Shown: positions 1 to 11,307 of the stretch, in pieces | Layout: the number at the start of each line of letters is the position of its first letter | Position numbering within the stretch: position 1 is the stretch's first letter | Source of the DNA: Symsagittifera roscoffensis | Taxonomy: Eukaryota > Xenacoelomorpha > Acoela > Convolutidae | Direction of reading: 5' to 3' | NCBI RefSeq assembly: GCF_963678635.1 | Contig: NC_087064.1 | Location: forward strand, 18,710,509 to 18,774,508 | DNA length: 64,000 nt | The notes under the pieces: generated by a model | What the model was told of the DNA's origin: nothing | Databases searched by the model: none | The model's input: only the letters and a program-made list of their open reading frames with translations | Position numbers and translations under genes: made by a program

Positions 1-640
1 ACAGATATCAAATTAAATACTACCGAACTGTTGCAAGATTGTTCCAGTGTAAAAAGTTCACTATCAGTAAAAACTATCCAAAGATGATGACGTCAATGTA
101 GACGGATGATGAAAGCGTAACAGAGAGACACAGGAATAAAACGAATGACCACGTGGGACATAGCAAGGTGTTAAAAACTAATTATGAGAACGCCAGAATT
201 GAAATAACGAAAGCCAAGCATCAAGTCGACAGAGCCTTCCAGAATGCTGCTGGACCTTCCAATTCAATTTTGCCACCAGCAACCGACGCTGCTGGACCGT
301 CAGGATCTTTCTTTACACCACAAACTACCACTGCTTTTCCCTCTGCCTGAACTTGAAAGTGAGGAAGACGATTATCAAGTGGTGAGCGACAAGGTTCTAT
401 CACAAGTACAAAACGTACTGATATTTATGGACAACCGGAAAAAAAGCTTTGGGCGCCAGAAATATATGCTCACCCAAGAAACCAGAGAATGGCTCGCTGA
501 ACTGTACGTTAGGTAAAAAAACAACAAGCCTAAGTCCTTGTCAAGAGCGGTTGAAGATGCATCATACGACTTGACAAGGGACCAAGTCATGAGCGTTTTC
601 AAACAAATCAAGAGTGGGGAAACAAGCAGAGAGGGATAAT
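1..640 (+). pseudogene. Fragment of the SET/zinc-finger repeat family, C-terminal region
   Basis: This stretch is a broken copy of the sequence also seen at 10,950-11,113, 12,555-12,940 and 39,539-40,130. Readable frames include YRYQIKYYRTVARLF near the start, an Ala/Pro/Ser-rich linker (AAGPS repeated) near 240-330, an acidic ESEEDD segment near 355-375, and a helical segment with LTRDQVMSVFKQIK ending near 612. Stop codons and frame changes interrupt it (for example around 348 and 514), so I read it as a decayed fragment. The window starts inside it. Function is unknown; it lies in the family that elsewhere carries C2H2 and SET segments. Confidence 0.6.
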
Positions 641-1139
641 GCCAAAAAAACTTATTAACTAAGAAACCTTTGAAACAATTGAATGATTTGATAAGCAGTT
701 GTATATTTATGAGAACCATTTGTAGTACGATTGTATAACATTTGAAAAAAAAAGAAAGCCTCTGCTTTGAAAAAAAAATAAAAGATGAGAACTTAAAGTT
801 CCAAAAAACAGAAAGTATTCTCGCAAAAAATACAAAATTGGAACTGAGGGAGCTGACCTTCCCGTTCGCGGTTCTGGATAGCCCTGTAAAAATATAGGCT
901 GAACTCAGAGGCACCAAATGAAAATCCAAATTGAAAAAAGAAAAACCTGAAAAATCAACTAATCTGTCGGCAAAATGCTGTCAAATTATTAGTTGCAATC
1001 TATTGTTTTACCTGTTATATTTCCAATCCGAAATTAGTTTTTTGGTCCTAACTCTGTCATTATTTAGTCTGTGAAACCTTTCTAAAAACAATGCTGTTTT
1101 TGAACATTTATTTCTGAGTAGGCGTTATTTGGGCAATTT
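641..1139. other. Non-coding spacer
   Basis: AT-rich sequence with long A runs. No coding frame resembles a known protein; the minus-strand open frame at 375-929 is low-complexity (Phe/Ser/Leu-rich) and lies opposite the decayed family fragment. Confidence 0.5.
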
Positions 1140-1820
1140 TGGTTTAGACAAGATTTTGGAAAGAAGTTGGGCTTAAGCCCAATTCCATTTTTTTTGCCAT
1201 AAAAATGAGCCTAATTTCTTCTCTGGTATTATATTGTAATTCTACTGCTCTTAGTTGTAATTACTGTGTCCTGGGTTTAGTTTTCAGTGTTCTAAACAAG
1301 CTTGGGTTCAGGTGCGTTTTTGGGAAAAAAAGTTCCTTAAGCCCAATTCCATATTTATGGCCTAATGATTAACCTAACTTCAATTTTCTGACGAACTCTT
1401 GCTTTTCTGGTTCTACTTGGTATGGTTTCTGTGTTCTGGGCATAATTTTTACAGTTCTTTTTTTTTGGATTTAGGTGCGTTTTTGGAAAAAAGTTCGGTT
1501 TAAGCCCCATTTCATTATTTTGGCCTAAAATTGAACCTTATTTCAACTTTTTAACATACTCTTGCTTTTCTCATGCTACTGAGTAATTTTTATGTGTTTT
1601 GTGCATAATTTTCACTATTCCATATTATTTTGGGTTTAGGTGCGTTTTTGGAAAAAAAAAGTTGGGTCTAAGCCCAATTCCATATATTTGGCATAAAAAT
1701 GAAATTTCATTTTTTTAACAAACTCTTGCTTTTCTAATGAGAGTGGGTATATTTTATTTGTTTTGGGCATGATTTTTACTATTTCATACTAGTTTGGGTT
1801 TGGATGCGTTTTTTTTCTGA
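1140..1820. repeat. About 164-bp tandem repeat, array 1 (about four units)
   Basis: The motif ggtgcgttttt recurs near 1,311, 1,475 and 1,640, with a variant near 1,803, so the period is about 164 bp. Each unit also carries a variant of taagcccaattccat and of actcttgcttttct, with an A run after the gtgcgttttt core. Units are diverged. The order of unit variants is the same as in the array at 8,205-8,960, so both arrays come from one larger duplicated segment. Confidence 0.75.
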
Positions 1821-3090
1821 GTTGTGTTCACTGAACACGCAGGACTTGAGTGATGCAGGGGTTGGCTTAGAATGTATGGGATACCCATAGTTGGTTGTTT
1901 AGCAGGATGCACACTCGAGCTTTATTAATTGTGCATCTTGCTAAATTATGTTAAGGGCATGAGATCAGAAAAGATGAGCAAGCTTACATGAGATGTAGGT
2001 TCCATTTTGAGTTGTGCTCTCCAAGTACGTAGGTGTTTTCTCGGAGTAAAATCTTTAATTCTTTTTACAAGTTTGAAACAATATACCTCACCGATTTTTG
2101 ATTCAAGTATTGCCAAGTAAGCGTCCACCTTTTCCAATTGAGAGTCAACACTGAAAGTCAATATGTTCAAGGCAAAAGATGATGGCTGAGCAGAAGCTTG
2201 CTCCTAAAAACTGCTCAGAATCAAAAAAAGTAAAATTTTTATGAAGTTTTTGAGGATCTCTAACTCAGAGACTAATTAAGATATTCTGATGATTTTGATG
2301 TCAGATGTTGCCCACAACACTTACCGAAAGGTCGACTAAGTTTATACATAATTGACTTTTTAAAAGAGTTGAAGGTCCCCAAAACTGCGGCAAATTAGTC
2401 ATTTTTGATTTTTTCCGAGTATTTTTTCGCGCTTGTCGAGATTCTGTATATCAACAATTACTTTAAAAAACCTAGTGGTTTTTTGGTAAGCTGATGTAGC
2501 CGCCGGATTGGGTCCAAACATTAACAGATTATAGGTCTTCCCAACTCTACCATCCCTCTAAGTTTCAGCCTCCTAGCATTATCAGGGGTCGAGAAATAAC
2601 AAAAAGTGGGTTTTGTTTACATAGGGCATAAAACTGAAAGTAATAACCGAATGCGTTCAAAATCCTGGTGATGAACTTCCCTCGCCTAGGGCTACAACAT
2701 ATTGCAATATGAAGTCATTCTGACCATTAGTTACCGGTTTACAAAAAGTGCTAATTGCATTTTCGGAAATCACTATCACTCGCCCCCCAGGGGTCTGAAA
2801 ATGGCATGCCCGGCTAAAATCATCTCTATTAGTCACCCACCAATTTTCATAAGGATCGGACTAGTTTCCCAATCCGGAGGGGTTCCAGATTTTGCGCGCA
2901 TTTTTTAATTCTTCGCTAGGTCAAATTCAAGAGGTCAAATTCAAGGTGCAGAGTCAAATTCAAGGTGCAGAGTCCGATTACGATTGTTTGCTCTCAAACT
3001 AAGCTTATCTATCACTTAATTTCATTGCTACAAGGTCATACAGTCGGTTTACGTTAAAATCAAATTTCGCAATTTTCGACCATTTTCATC
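1821..3090. other. Non-coding region with family-related junction sequence
   Basis: Around 1,880-1,945 the sequence (gggatacccat, tgtttagcaggatg, ttaattgtgc) resembles 12,990-13,055, just ahead of the SET half-domain. The rest (2,200-3,090) has no frame I can recognise. A short direct repeat of gaggtcaaattcaa and caaggtgcagagt occurs at about 2,930-2,970. Confidence 0.4.
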
Positions 3091-3870
3091 ATGAATTACC
3101 AATCTTACACCGATATCGTCGACTACCTAAGCGCTAAGGCTGAGGGTGGAAAAGCTTTCCCCCCTACGTTTGCCTCAAGGCAAAAGAGAGGTTCGCAGGA
3201 AAGTTAGGTCCTATTCACTCAACGGTTCTAAGCTTACTCGCGCCGGCCAAGAGGTGTTACACGAAAATAATATAGAAGATACCCTTCGTCTTATTCATGA
3301 GGCAGATTTAGACCACACTGGCAACTGCAAGGTCTTACAGCAAAAGTGTCTCGCGCAATACCGCGCAGAAAACTTACGAGGTTACTTAGGAAACTTACGA
3401 AATCTTAGTTACATATTTGCTACAAATATTTGCTACATTGGAGTGGGGGATTTCTGGATCGACCAAATCAATCAATCTGTCAGCTCCCATATTCATCACC
3501 TCAACAACTACCATCCCCGAAGTTATCCAATCCCTATACAAGTTGGTAAGAACCAAATCAATATTCGAATAAATTTTTTATCTAATTTCCATCCCCACAT
3601 AACCCGCAAAATCCCGATTTTGACTAATATAAACTTTCTATATTTTAAAATCACCATACACCATGCTCCGAAACATAATCGTATCCTTCCCGGTGGGAGA
3701 GCATGCGTTTCTCTGGAGAGCCTCTCCTTGGGACCCCGCATCCAAACGATCCGTGACGATCATCGCGGGAGCTAAATGGGGGGAACATGTCCCGACAATG
3801 CAGGGTAACAACCCTGGTAATGTGCTCCACCTCGTACGGGAGATCTTCATTACAGGTTGTTAATCATGAA
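3091..3870 (+). pseudogene. Possible remnant of an integrase zinc-binding (HHCC-like) region
   Basis: An ATG at 3,091 opens a short frame, and the frame starting at 3,146 continues with a segment of the form YSLNG..L...G..VL.E..I...LR.IHE..LDHTG..KVL. This resembles the N-terminal zinc-binding region of Ginger- or retroelement-type integrases, where a His is followed by a GH(T)G-like turn and a helix. No second Cys pair and no catalytic core follow, so at best this is a fragment. The similarity is judged by eye and is weak; the rest of the frame to 3,775 is uncharacterised. Confidence 0.25.
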
Positions 3871-4300
3871 GGAGTTAATATCAGTGTTGGGGGTGACATT
3901 TGATCACCCCCCCCCACACCGACACCCGACTGTGGTTGCCGGAGGAGAGGAGGGAACGGGAAGTAATTGAGAGGAGTTAACCCACCCAAAAACTAACTGA
4001 AAAGTTTAAGTTAATCGTCTTCATGTATTTAATTTCATTAACCAAGAAAAATTTGTACCATAATTCAAATGTCAGCAAAAGAAATGACTTCTTTTTTAGA
4101 GCGCACGTTTTGAAATTATTGGGTTCTATAATGTTCAAGTTTGAAATGAGTCGAAAGTTGACAGGTCTCAATTTTGTTAATTTCGTGCACATTTGTCAAA
4201 ATTGGTTACATTCAAAATAACATGGGGATAAAATAAGCTATCTGAATTGGTAAGTATCACTTTTGATATATCTTTCAACTCCCCCGCCAATAGTTTCGCG
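3871..4300. other. Spacer with C-rich tract
   Basis: A run of ten C at about 3,906-3,915 is followed by a G/A-rich stretch. Short open frames on both strands (3,977-4,220) overlap each other and resemble nothing I know. Confidence 0.4.
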
Positions 4301-4375
4301 CCTACGCCTAATTTCCGTCGACGCACGAGGTCGGTCCGATTATCACGTGTGAAAATCGCGATCTTACAGAGAAGA

Positions 4376-5935
4376 TGCCGATCAACATAGATGCTGCGAA
4401 GAGCAATTTCAAGCAGATGACGAAGAAACTTGAGGATCACAACTAGAAACTTGAGAAGAAAAAACTTTAAGGGAACCAATAATTGACACTTGATGTAGTA
4501 AATTAATTATTTGATTTGTAAAAATACTTCGTGTAATTTGTAGTCAAAACATCAGAAATTAGCTTTGGCTGAAAAAAATAGAGAAATCTAAGCTCCACAA
4601 AAGAATCCTTTCCCATGAAAAAAAAACAAACAAAAACACAAAAGATGAGATCGATTGTGTCCGCCTCCCCGCTGGCGATCCTAGATATACTCCCAAAAAA
4701 GGGATGAACTGAGAGACACTATATATTGTTTTTGGGTACAACTACAAGAAGCTGTGCGAGTAGGGCAAGAACGATTATGCTTTTGCACTCCAAGGACCTG
4801 ATGTGTACAATGATGTGCCTGATGAGTAATCAGGATTGGCCAGGTTCATAGATGCCTGCGGCGAAAACGGCCCAATGCAAGGCCAAAAACATGGACGGAT
4901 GGGAAGGGGAACGATCACATAATGCTAGTAGCAGAGCGCGACATAGAGCCCGGGGAAGAAATTCTCTGTGATTATGGAGCGGATTTTCTGCCTTGAAGGA
5001 TTCCCAAGGGGGAAAAGCCAAAAATTACTTCGGAGTATAGTGGGTGTCATTGCAATGAACCCTATGACGCCGTAATTTCCGAACTAACAGCTAACATTGA
5101 TTATGAAAACGAGAGAGAACAGGCAATGAAAACGAGTGAACAGACAATGAAAACGAAAGTGAAGAACAAGAAGAAAACTTAGATTAAGACGAAAACTCCG
5201 CCAAACTTCTGGTCGAAGACACACCTCCCTCAAAACAACTGGTTTTTAAAAACTTCCTGCTGGGGGACAAACAAGGGGGAAAAGCATGTTGCTTTACCCG
5301 GCCGTCGACGTGGACCGCCTCCTGAAGAAGCGTTCATTGAAAAGAGTCCTATAGCGTCACATAGTGTGACTGAAGTAGTGGCGGATGATGCTCTAAACCC
5401 ATGCCTTCATTGCGAGCTCCCCATTAGGTTCTTTAACGAATTGTAGTTCACCAAGTGGTATGTCCAGTGAAGCCATTTTTTGACGACCCCATTGATATAA
5501 ACTGAAAACGAAAGCATTACTTTGTTTTTTGCCTCGAATGTAATGCTGTTGCCAACAAAAATAACTACTTCGATATGAAGAAGCATAGCGAGAAAGAACA
5601 TCAAAAAATCGGATATCGGGCAAGTCATATATTGTGTACTCTGTCAATATGGACACTACAGAAACTAACTACCCACAGCCAATGAACAGTGGGGTTGAGC
5701 TGTCAGAGTCAATGATCGATTCTGGTTATGTGCCTAGACGACACCACAGACAGTGAAGTTCGTCAGATACAGAGTATGAAGACCGAATTGTCACGGAGCT
5801 AGAACCGGACCCGAGGAGAAAGCATTCAAGTGCCAATTCTGCATGGTTAGCTTTAAAAACCGGTCAGTTTTGCGTAGGCCCTTCCAGAGTTTTCATCACA
5901 TTAAAGACATGAACGTACAAAATTTTTTCCAAATT
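4376..5935 (+). pseudogene. Decayed SET-domain plus C2H2 gene, tandem copy 1
   Basis: In one frame near 4,914-4,985 the sequence reads AERDIEPGEEILCDYGADF, the C-terminal signature of a SET lysine-methyltransferase domain (the ERDI..GEE...DYG motif closing the active site). Just upstream, RFIDACGENGP at about 4,840-4,875 fits the RFIN..C substrate/SAM-site motif, with Asp in place of Asn. A Cys/His-rich remnant and an FKCQFCMVSFKNR finger segment follow, ending near 5,890. Stops and frameshifts break every part (for example the TGA after the DYGADF segment). Offset to the next copy is about 1,575 bp. Confidence 0.65.
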
Positions 5936-5950
5936 TCCGGGCTAAAAATC

Positions 5951-7476
5951 TGCCGATCAACCTCGATGCTGCGAAGAGCATTTTCAAGCAGATGACGAAG
6001 AAATTGAGGATCCCATTGAGAAGAAAAAACTTGAAAGGAACCAATAATTGACACTTGATGTAGTAAATTAATTATTTGATTTGTAAAAATACTTCGTGTC
6101 ATTTGTAGTCAAAACATCAGAAATTAGCTTTGGCTGAAAAAAAAAAGAAGAGAACTCTAAGCTCCACAAAAGAGAATCCTTTCTCATGAAAAAAAAAAAC
6201 ACAAAAGGTGAGATCGATTGTGTCCGCCTCCCCGCTGGCGATCCTGGATATACTCCCAAAAAAGGGATGAACTGAGAGACACTATATATTGTTTTTGGGT
6301 ACGACTACAAGAAGCTGTGCGAGTAGGGCAAGAACGATTATGCTTTTGCACTCCAAGGACCTGATGAGTACAATGACGTGCCTGATGAGTAATCAGGATT
6401 GGCCATGTTCATAAATGACTGCGGTGAAAACGGCCCAATGCAAGGCCAAAAAAGTTGACAGATGGGAAGGGGAACGATCACATAATGCTGGTAGCAGAGC
6501 GCGACATAGAGCCCGGGGAGGAAATTCTCTGTGATTATGGAGCGGATTTTCTGCCTTGAAGGATTCCCAAGGGGGAAAAGCCGAAAATTTCTTCGGAGTT
6601 TAGTGGGTGTCATTGCAATGAACCCTATGACGCCGTAATTTCCGAACTAACAGCTAACATTGATTATGAAAACGAGAGAACAGACAATGAAAACGAGAGA
6701 ACAGACAATGAAAACGAAAGTGAAGAACAAGAAGAAAACTTAGATTCAGACGAAAACCCCGCAGAACTTCTGGTCGAAGACACACCTCCCTCAAAACAAC
6801 TGGTTTTTAAAAATTTCCCGCTGGGGGACAAACAAGTGGGAAAAGCATGTTGCTTTACCCGGCCGTCGACGTGGACCGCCTCCTGAAGAAGCGTTCAATG
6901 AAAAGAGTCCTATAGCGTCACATAGTGTGACTGAAGTAGTGGCGGATGATGCTCTAAAACCATGCCCTCATTGCGGGCTCCCCATTACGTTCTTTAACGA
7001 ATTGTAGTTCACCAAGTGGTATGTCCAGTGAAGCCATTTTTTGACGACCCCATTGATTTAAACTGCAAACGAAAGCATTACTTTGTTTTTTGCCTCGAAT
7101 GAAATGCTGTTACCAACAAAAACAAACTACTTCGATATGAAGAAGCATAGCGAGAGAGAACCTAAAAAGATCGGATATCGGGCAAGTCATATACTGTATA
7201 CTCTGCAAATGTGTACACTAAAGAAATTAAATACCCACACCAATGAACAGTGGGGTTGAGCTGCCAAAGTCAATGATCGACCCTGACCATGTGCCTAGAC
7301 GACAACACTACTGTCCCAGTGAGACAGAGATAAGTTCGACAGAAACACAAGATGAAGACCGAGTTGTCACGCAGCTAGAACCGGAGCCCAAGGAAAAAGC
7401 ATTCAAGTGCCAATTCTGCATGGTTAGCTTCAAAAACCGGGCAACATTGCGTAGGCACTTCCTGTGTTTTCATTGA
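5951..7476 (+). pseudogene. Decayed SET-domain plus C2H2 gene, tandem copy 2
   Basis: Near-duplicate of 4,376-5,935, starting at the same gccgatcaac..gatgctgcgaagagc sequence. The SET C-terminal signature recurs at about 6,470-6,560 and is again broken by the same TGA after DYGADF. A repeated acidic NENER/TDNENE segment sits near 6,670-6,730. The last part, 7,243-7,476, is an open frame ending in a complete C2H2 finger (C-x2-C-x12-H-x4-H) within FKCQFCMVSFKNRATLRRHF. The intact finger beside a broken SET domain suggests uneven decay. No ATG-to-stop gene can be drawn across the copy. Confidence 0.65.
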
Positions 7477-7504
7477 CGTTAAAGACAAGAACGTACTTAA
7501 TTTA

Positions 7505-8246
7505 TTCCAAAAATGCCATTTAATGAGCTTGAAGTGAAGTCAAAATCTCGGTTTATATATACAAAAACTAAGATCCACGATGCCAAGTTCGTCTTATTGA
7601 CAGCTCGCATACGTCTGAGTGAAAGAAAGTGAAATCACTCTGGGATCTGCCAGACTCAATTTTGAGTCAAGCTCAGGTAAAAGAGGAAGAGAAGGAAGAC
7701 AAGTGGCTCAACAAAACGAAAATCAATTTCAACTCATAAGGAGAAACCCAGATGACAAACATCAAAGGAAACACGTTCAGTGAGGGGAACATGAAAAGTA
7801 AAAACAAGAGAAAAAGAGCTGCGATGATTGCGACAAGAAGGATGACAAATGTCTCTCGCCTCGAAGTATGGATCGCCATGTATCCTAATTTGAAAGCGGG
7901 AAAGTCTGTGACTAATATGCTACGAGAGCTGAAAAACTTTATTGATCACTTTCCGTTATATGAAATCGAATCTTTTCAGCACAAAATTGACATCGAGGCT
8001 TTCGAATCAAAAATTCTTCAGATGATGGACCAAGAGAATCGATCAAACAGGAGCCGTCGAAACACTAGCCGGAAAGCGGATGCCAACACTCTTCCTCAGA
8101 TTCAAGATGTTCAGCTGATGAGGAACCGATTGCTGGAGTATTTGAAGGCCACCCTCAAGGAGGACACTTCTGAGGTATCTGAGGAAGAACTCAGATCAGT
8201 AACATTAAATTTGGTGGTTCAAGCCCAATTCCATTATTTGCCATAA
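7505..8246 (+). pseudogene. Lys/Arg-rich fragment of the same family
   Basis: The segment begins with a frame containing EVKSKSRFIYTKTK, related to FRVKSKSRTLKYICT in the copies at 9,757 and 11,363. A longer open frame (7,752-8,246) follows, with a basic stretch (KSKNKRKRAA), a mixed helical middle and an acidic end (EVSEEELRS). It runs straight into the 164-bp repeat array, which supplies its last codons, so the true end is lost. I see no recognised domain. It may be an exon of the SET/zinc-finger family. Confidence 0.4.
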
Positions 8247-8960
8247 AATTGAGCCCATTTTCTTTTCTGGTAATATATTGTATCTACTGCTATTAGTTGT
8301 AATTAATGTGCCCTGAGCTGTTTTCAGTGTTGTAAACAGATTTGGGTTTGGGTGCGTTTTTGAAAAAAAGTTGCTTAAGCCCAATTCCATATTAATGGCC
8401 CATTGATGGCCCTTATTTCATTTTTCTGACAAACTCTTGCTTTTCTGATGCTACTGAGTCAGGTTTCTGTGTTCAGGGCATACTTTTAACAGTTTTATTC
8501 TATTTTGAATTTAGGTGCGTTTTTGGAAAAAAATAGGGTTTAAGCCCAATTCCATAATTTTGGCCTAAAATTGAACTTAATTTAAATTTTTTGACAAATT
8601 CTCACTTTTCTTATGCTATTGGGTACATGTTATGTGTTATGACCATGATTTTCACTATTCTATGCTATTTTGAATTTAGGTGCGTTTTTGGAGAAAAAAG
8701 TTGGGTGTAAAATTGCACCTTAATTCATTTTTTGACAAACTATTGCTTTTCTGATGCTACTTGGTATGGTTTCTATGTTCTGGGCATAATTGTAACCATT
8801 CTGGGTTTGGGTGCGTTTTAGGGAAAAAAAATCTTTATTCCATATTTTTGGCCTAAAAAGGAACTTTATTTTGTTTTAAAGGCGAACTTTCGGTCTTCTG
8901 GGCTTTATTTCCACTATTTTATTCTAAATTGGGTTTAAGTGCGTTTTTGTAATTAACAGC
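8205..8960. repeat. About 164-bp tandem repeat, array 2
   Basis: The ggtgcgttttt core recurs near 8,351, 8,515, 8,681, 8,811 and 8,939, so spacing is about 164-166 bp and then about 130 bp. Unit sequence and the order of unit variants match array 1 at 1,140-1,820. Degenerate gtgcgttttt and gtgcattttt words continue to about 9,170, including an inverted aaaacgcatcgg near 9,169. Confidence 0.75.
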
Positions 8961-9179
8961 TCTTTTTTGCAAAAAAAAGTCAGTTAAATTGGTTTTTCGG
9001 TTCCAGACACTTTTTCAGATTTTTCTGTCGTTTATTCTTCGATTTCGAGGTGCATTTTTCTAAGTAAAGGTGCATTTTTGTAATTGACCGGGGTTGTGCG
9101 TTTTTGGAGTTGCGTTTGTGTAATAAACAAAAAAAATGCCCGGTGCGTTTTTGGTAAATCTAATAACAAAAACGCATCG

Positions 9180-9590
9180 GTACTAGAGCCATACTTTTTT
9201 GTCTATTTTGATCAATTTTGAGGATCTTTGTGAGTAGAAGTCATTTATGGAGCTTTATAGGTCCAGAGCTAACTTTGTCGGTTTCCAGTCATTTTTTGAA
9301 ATTTTTGGTTCATTTTCTTGCGTTCTCTAGGTTAGGTTTCCGGGGATATGTGGCGTTTGGGGGTCAAACCAAGCGTTTTTGACTATTTTGGTCTCTTTAA
9401 AGGAATCCTGGGGTTGGATTAGAAGTCAATTTTTGAGACTTTTAGAGCTAGAAATAATTTGGTCAGTTTTTGGTCTGTTTTGGAGAGTTCTGGGCCAATC
9501 TTTTTGCTTTTTTAGATTTTCTGGGGAAGAGAGGAGTCAAGACGCCAGAAGAAAATTCCGGAATCAATTCAGGGAACAGTCAAGGTGACA
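9180..9590. other. Spacer, no gene recognised
   Basis: T/G-rich sequence. The open frame at 9,379-9,588 shows no known domain and is probably chance. The end of this stretch (gaggagtcaagacgccag near 9,530) matches about 30,940 and 32,780, marking the start of the next family fragment. Confidence 0.4.
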
Positions 9591-11113
9591 GTACCAATTG
9601 AAAGAACGATGGTTGAGCCAAGACTTGGAGTTAGTACTGAAGAAACTGAGACGGCTCCCGGAGGAGTCAGTGGCAGAAGAAAAGCAGACTCATTATACTG
9701 CCATTTTTGCGACTTTGAGTTTTCGTCAAAGTCATCTTTCCCACTGAAAGCGGCATTTGGAAAGAACGCATAAACTGGAGGGCCCGGCCCTTAACGCTAT
9801 GCAAAAAGCAAACTTAGCAGAATTTCAATTTCGGGTGAAATCAAAATCAAGAACCCTGAAATACATATGTACCCGACCCGATTGTCGCGCAATAACAGAT
9901 CGCAAAAGCCGTCACCAGAAAGATCAACCAGATCATAAGGGTAGTTGCGAGGCTTTCAGCAGAGTGGGCCAACTGCCTAAGTTTGAGTTGCCAAAGCACA
10001 AACTGAAGAAAACAAGAAGCACGACTGCTCGGTTTGGTAATTGCACTGGCCGCATATTACCTACAATTTTGTCCCCATTCTGCAAGCTTACAAGAGCTAC
10101 AAACTGGATCAGTATGAGAAAAGAATTTCGCGAACCAAAACTCCAGAGAATAACGACGGGAAATTGAACAGGATTGCGATGGAAATTGAGGAAACCAAAG
10201 GACTTTCAGATGCCACGGGAATTCAAAAATTTTTAAGTCGGGCCTAGGAGGAGGGAGTCAGAGCACCAAAAAGTTTTAAAAAGTTGTTCTCGATGTATTA
10301 AGCAGTTTTGTGGTCGACTACCTTGTCAGTAGTTATGAAACCTAATATCCCAGGCAGAAGGTAGATATTATGCAATTTAAAACGGTCACTAAGAAATCCC
10401 AAAAAGACCATAAGCTCCCCATGAAGCATTGGAACCACGCAAGACAGACCATCACCAACGACCAACTCCCTACCCTGGCAAAAACCATCAGACTGTCAAG
10501 TGAACTAGTGAAATTTGTGACCGAAAAACTGAGCGCGACTTCGATTAGTGAACTTGTGTTCAAAGTTCAAAGATGCCTTATAACTATGCTTATTATGATA
10601 AAAGTGTCTAAAACCTCAAAGGCTTTGAAACTGCAGAGGAACTTCCTGGAGTGAACTTTCTACAATGAAAGAAGCGGTCCAACAGGTTTCAAATGTGCGC
10701 CTGAAAACTTGAGAGAAGTGCCCCCAGGAGCGGAGCGAGTGGCTGTAAAGTTGCTGCATGAGCAAATACAGCAAGCCATAAAACCTTCCATAATTACGGT
10801 TCGAAGGCCCTCGTCATGAAAAAAATTGAGTCGGAGCTAATGGCCGGATATCTCGAGCTTCTGGAAAGAATGGGAAAGTCGAATTGGAAGTATATGTGGT
10901 CGCAATACACTATTGCTGACGATACCCGAATGTCTGACCTGACTGTGTACAGATATCAAATTAAATACTACCGAACTGTTGCAAGATTGTTCCAGTGTAA
11001 AAAGTTCACTATAAGTAAAAACTATCCAAAACTGATGACGTCAATGCGGACGGATGATGAAAGCATAACAGAGAGACACAGGAATACAACGAATGACCAC
11101 GTGGGACATAGCA
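9591..11113 (+). pseudogene. C2H2 finger gene fragment, tandem copy 1
   Basis: The frame at 9,585-9,773 carries YCHFCDFEFSSKSSF, the first half of a C2H2 finger. The His pair (HLERTH) follows in the next frame at 9,757-10,167, so a one-base break splits the finger. After it come a second Cys/His segment (CTRPDCRAITDRKSRHQ), a basic linker, and further frames at 10,370-10,654 and 10,816-11,113. The last of these contains a helix-rich segment with KKIESELMAGYLELLERMG. Duplicated 1,606 bp downstream with very few differences. Not intact; function unknown beyond likely DNA binding by the finger. Confidence 0.6.
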
Positions 11114-11301
11114 GGTATGTCCAGTGAAGCCATTTTTTGACGACCCCATTGATTTAAACTGCAAACGAAAGCATTACTTTGTTTTTTTGCCTCGAATGAA
11201 ATGCTGTTACCAACAAAAACAAACTACTTCGATATGAAGAAGCATAGCGAGAGAGAACCTAAAAAGATCGGATATCGGGCAAGTCATATACTGTATACTC
11301 T
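11114..11301 (+). repeat. Transplanted copy of 7,018-7,204
   Basis: These 188 bases match 7,018-7,204 almost base for base (one extra T in a T run). They sit exactly between the two tandem copies of the finger gene, so they act as the junction of the duplication. Confidence 0.85.
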
Positions 11302-11307
11302 CATATA

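Noticed and set aside
375-929. 184-codon minus-strand frame
   Set aside because: Low-complexity Phe/Ser/Leu composition, lying opposite a decayed plus-strand family fragment; no similarity.
9379-9588. 69-codon Trp/Phe-rich plus-strand frame
   Set aside because: Lies in a T/G-rich spacer after the repeat array and shows no domain or duplication partner.
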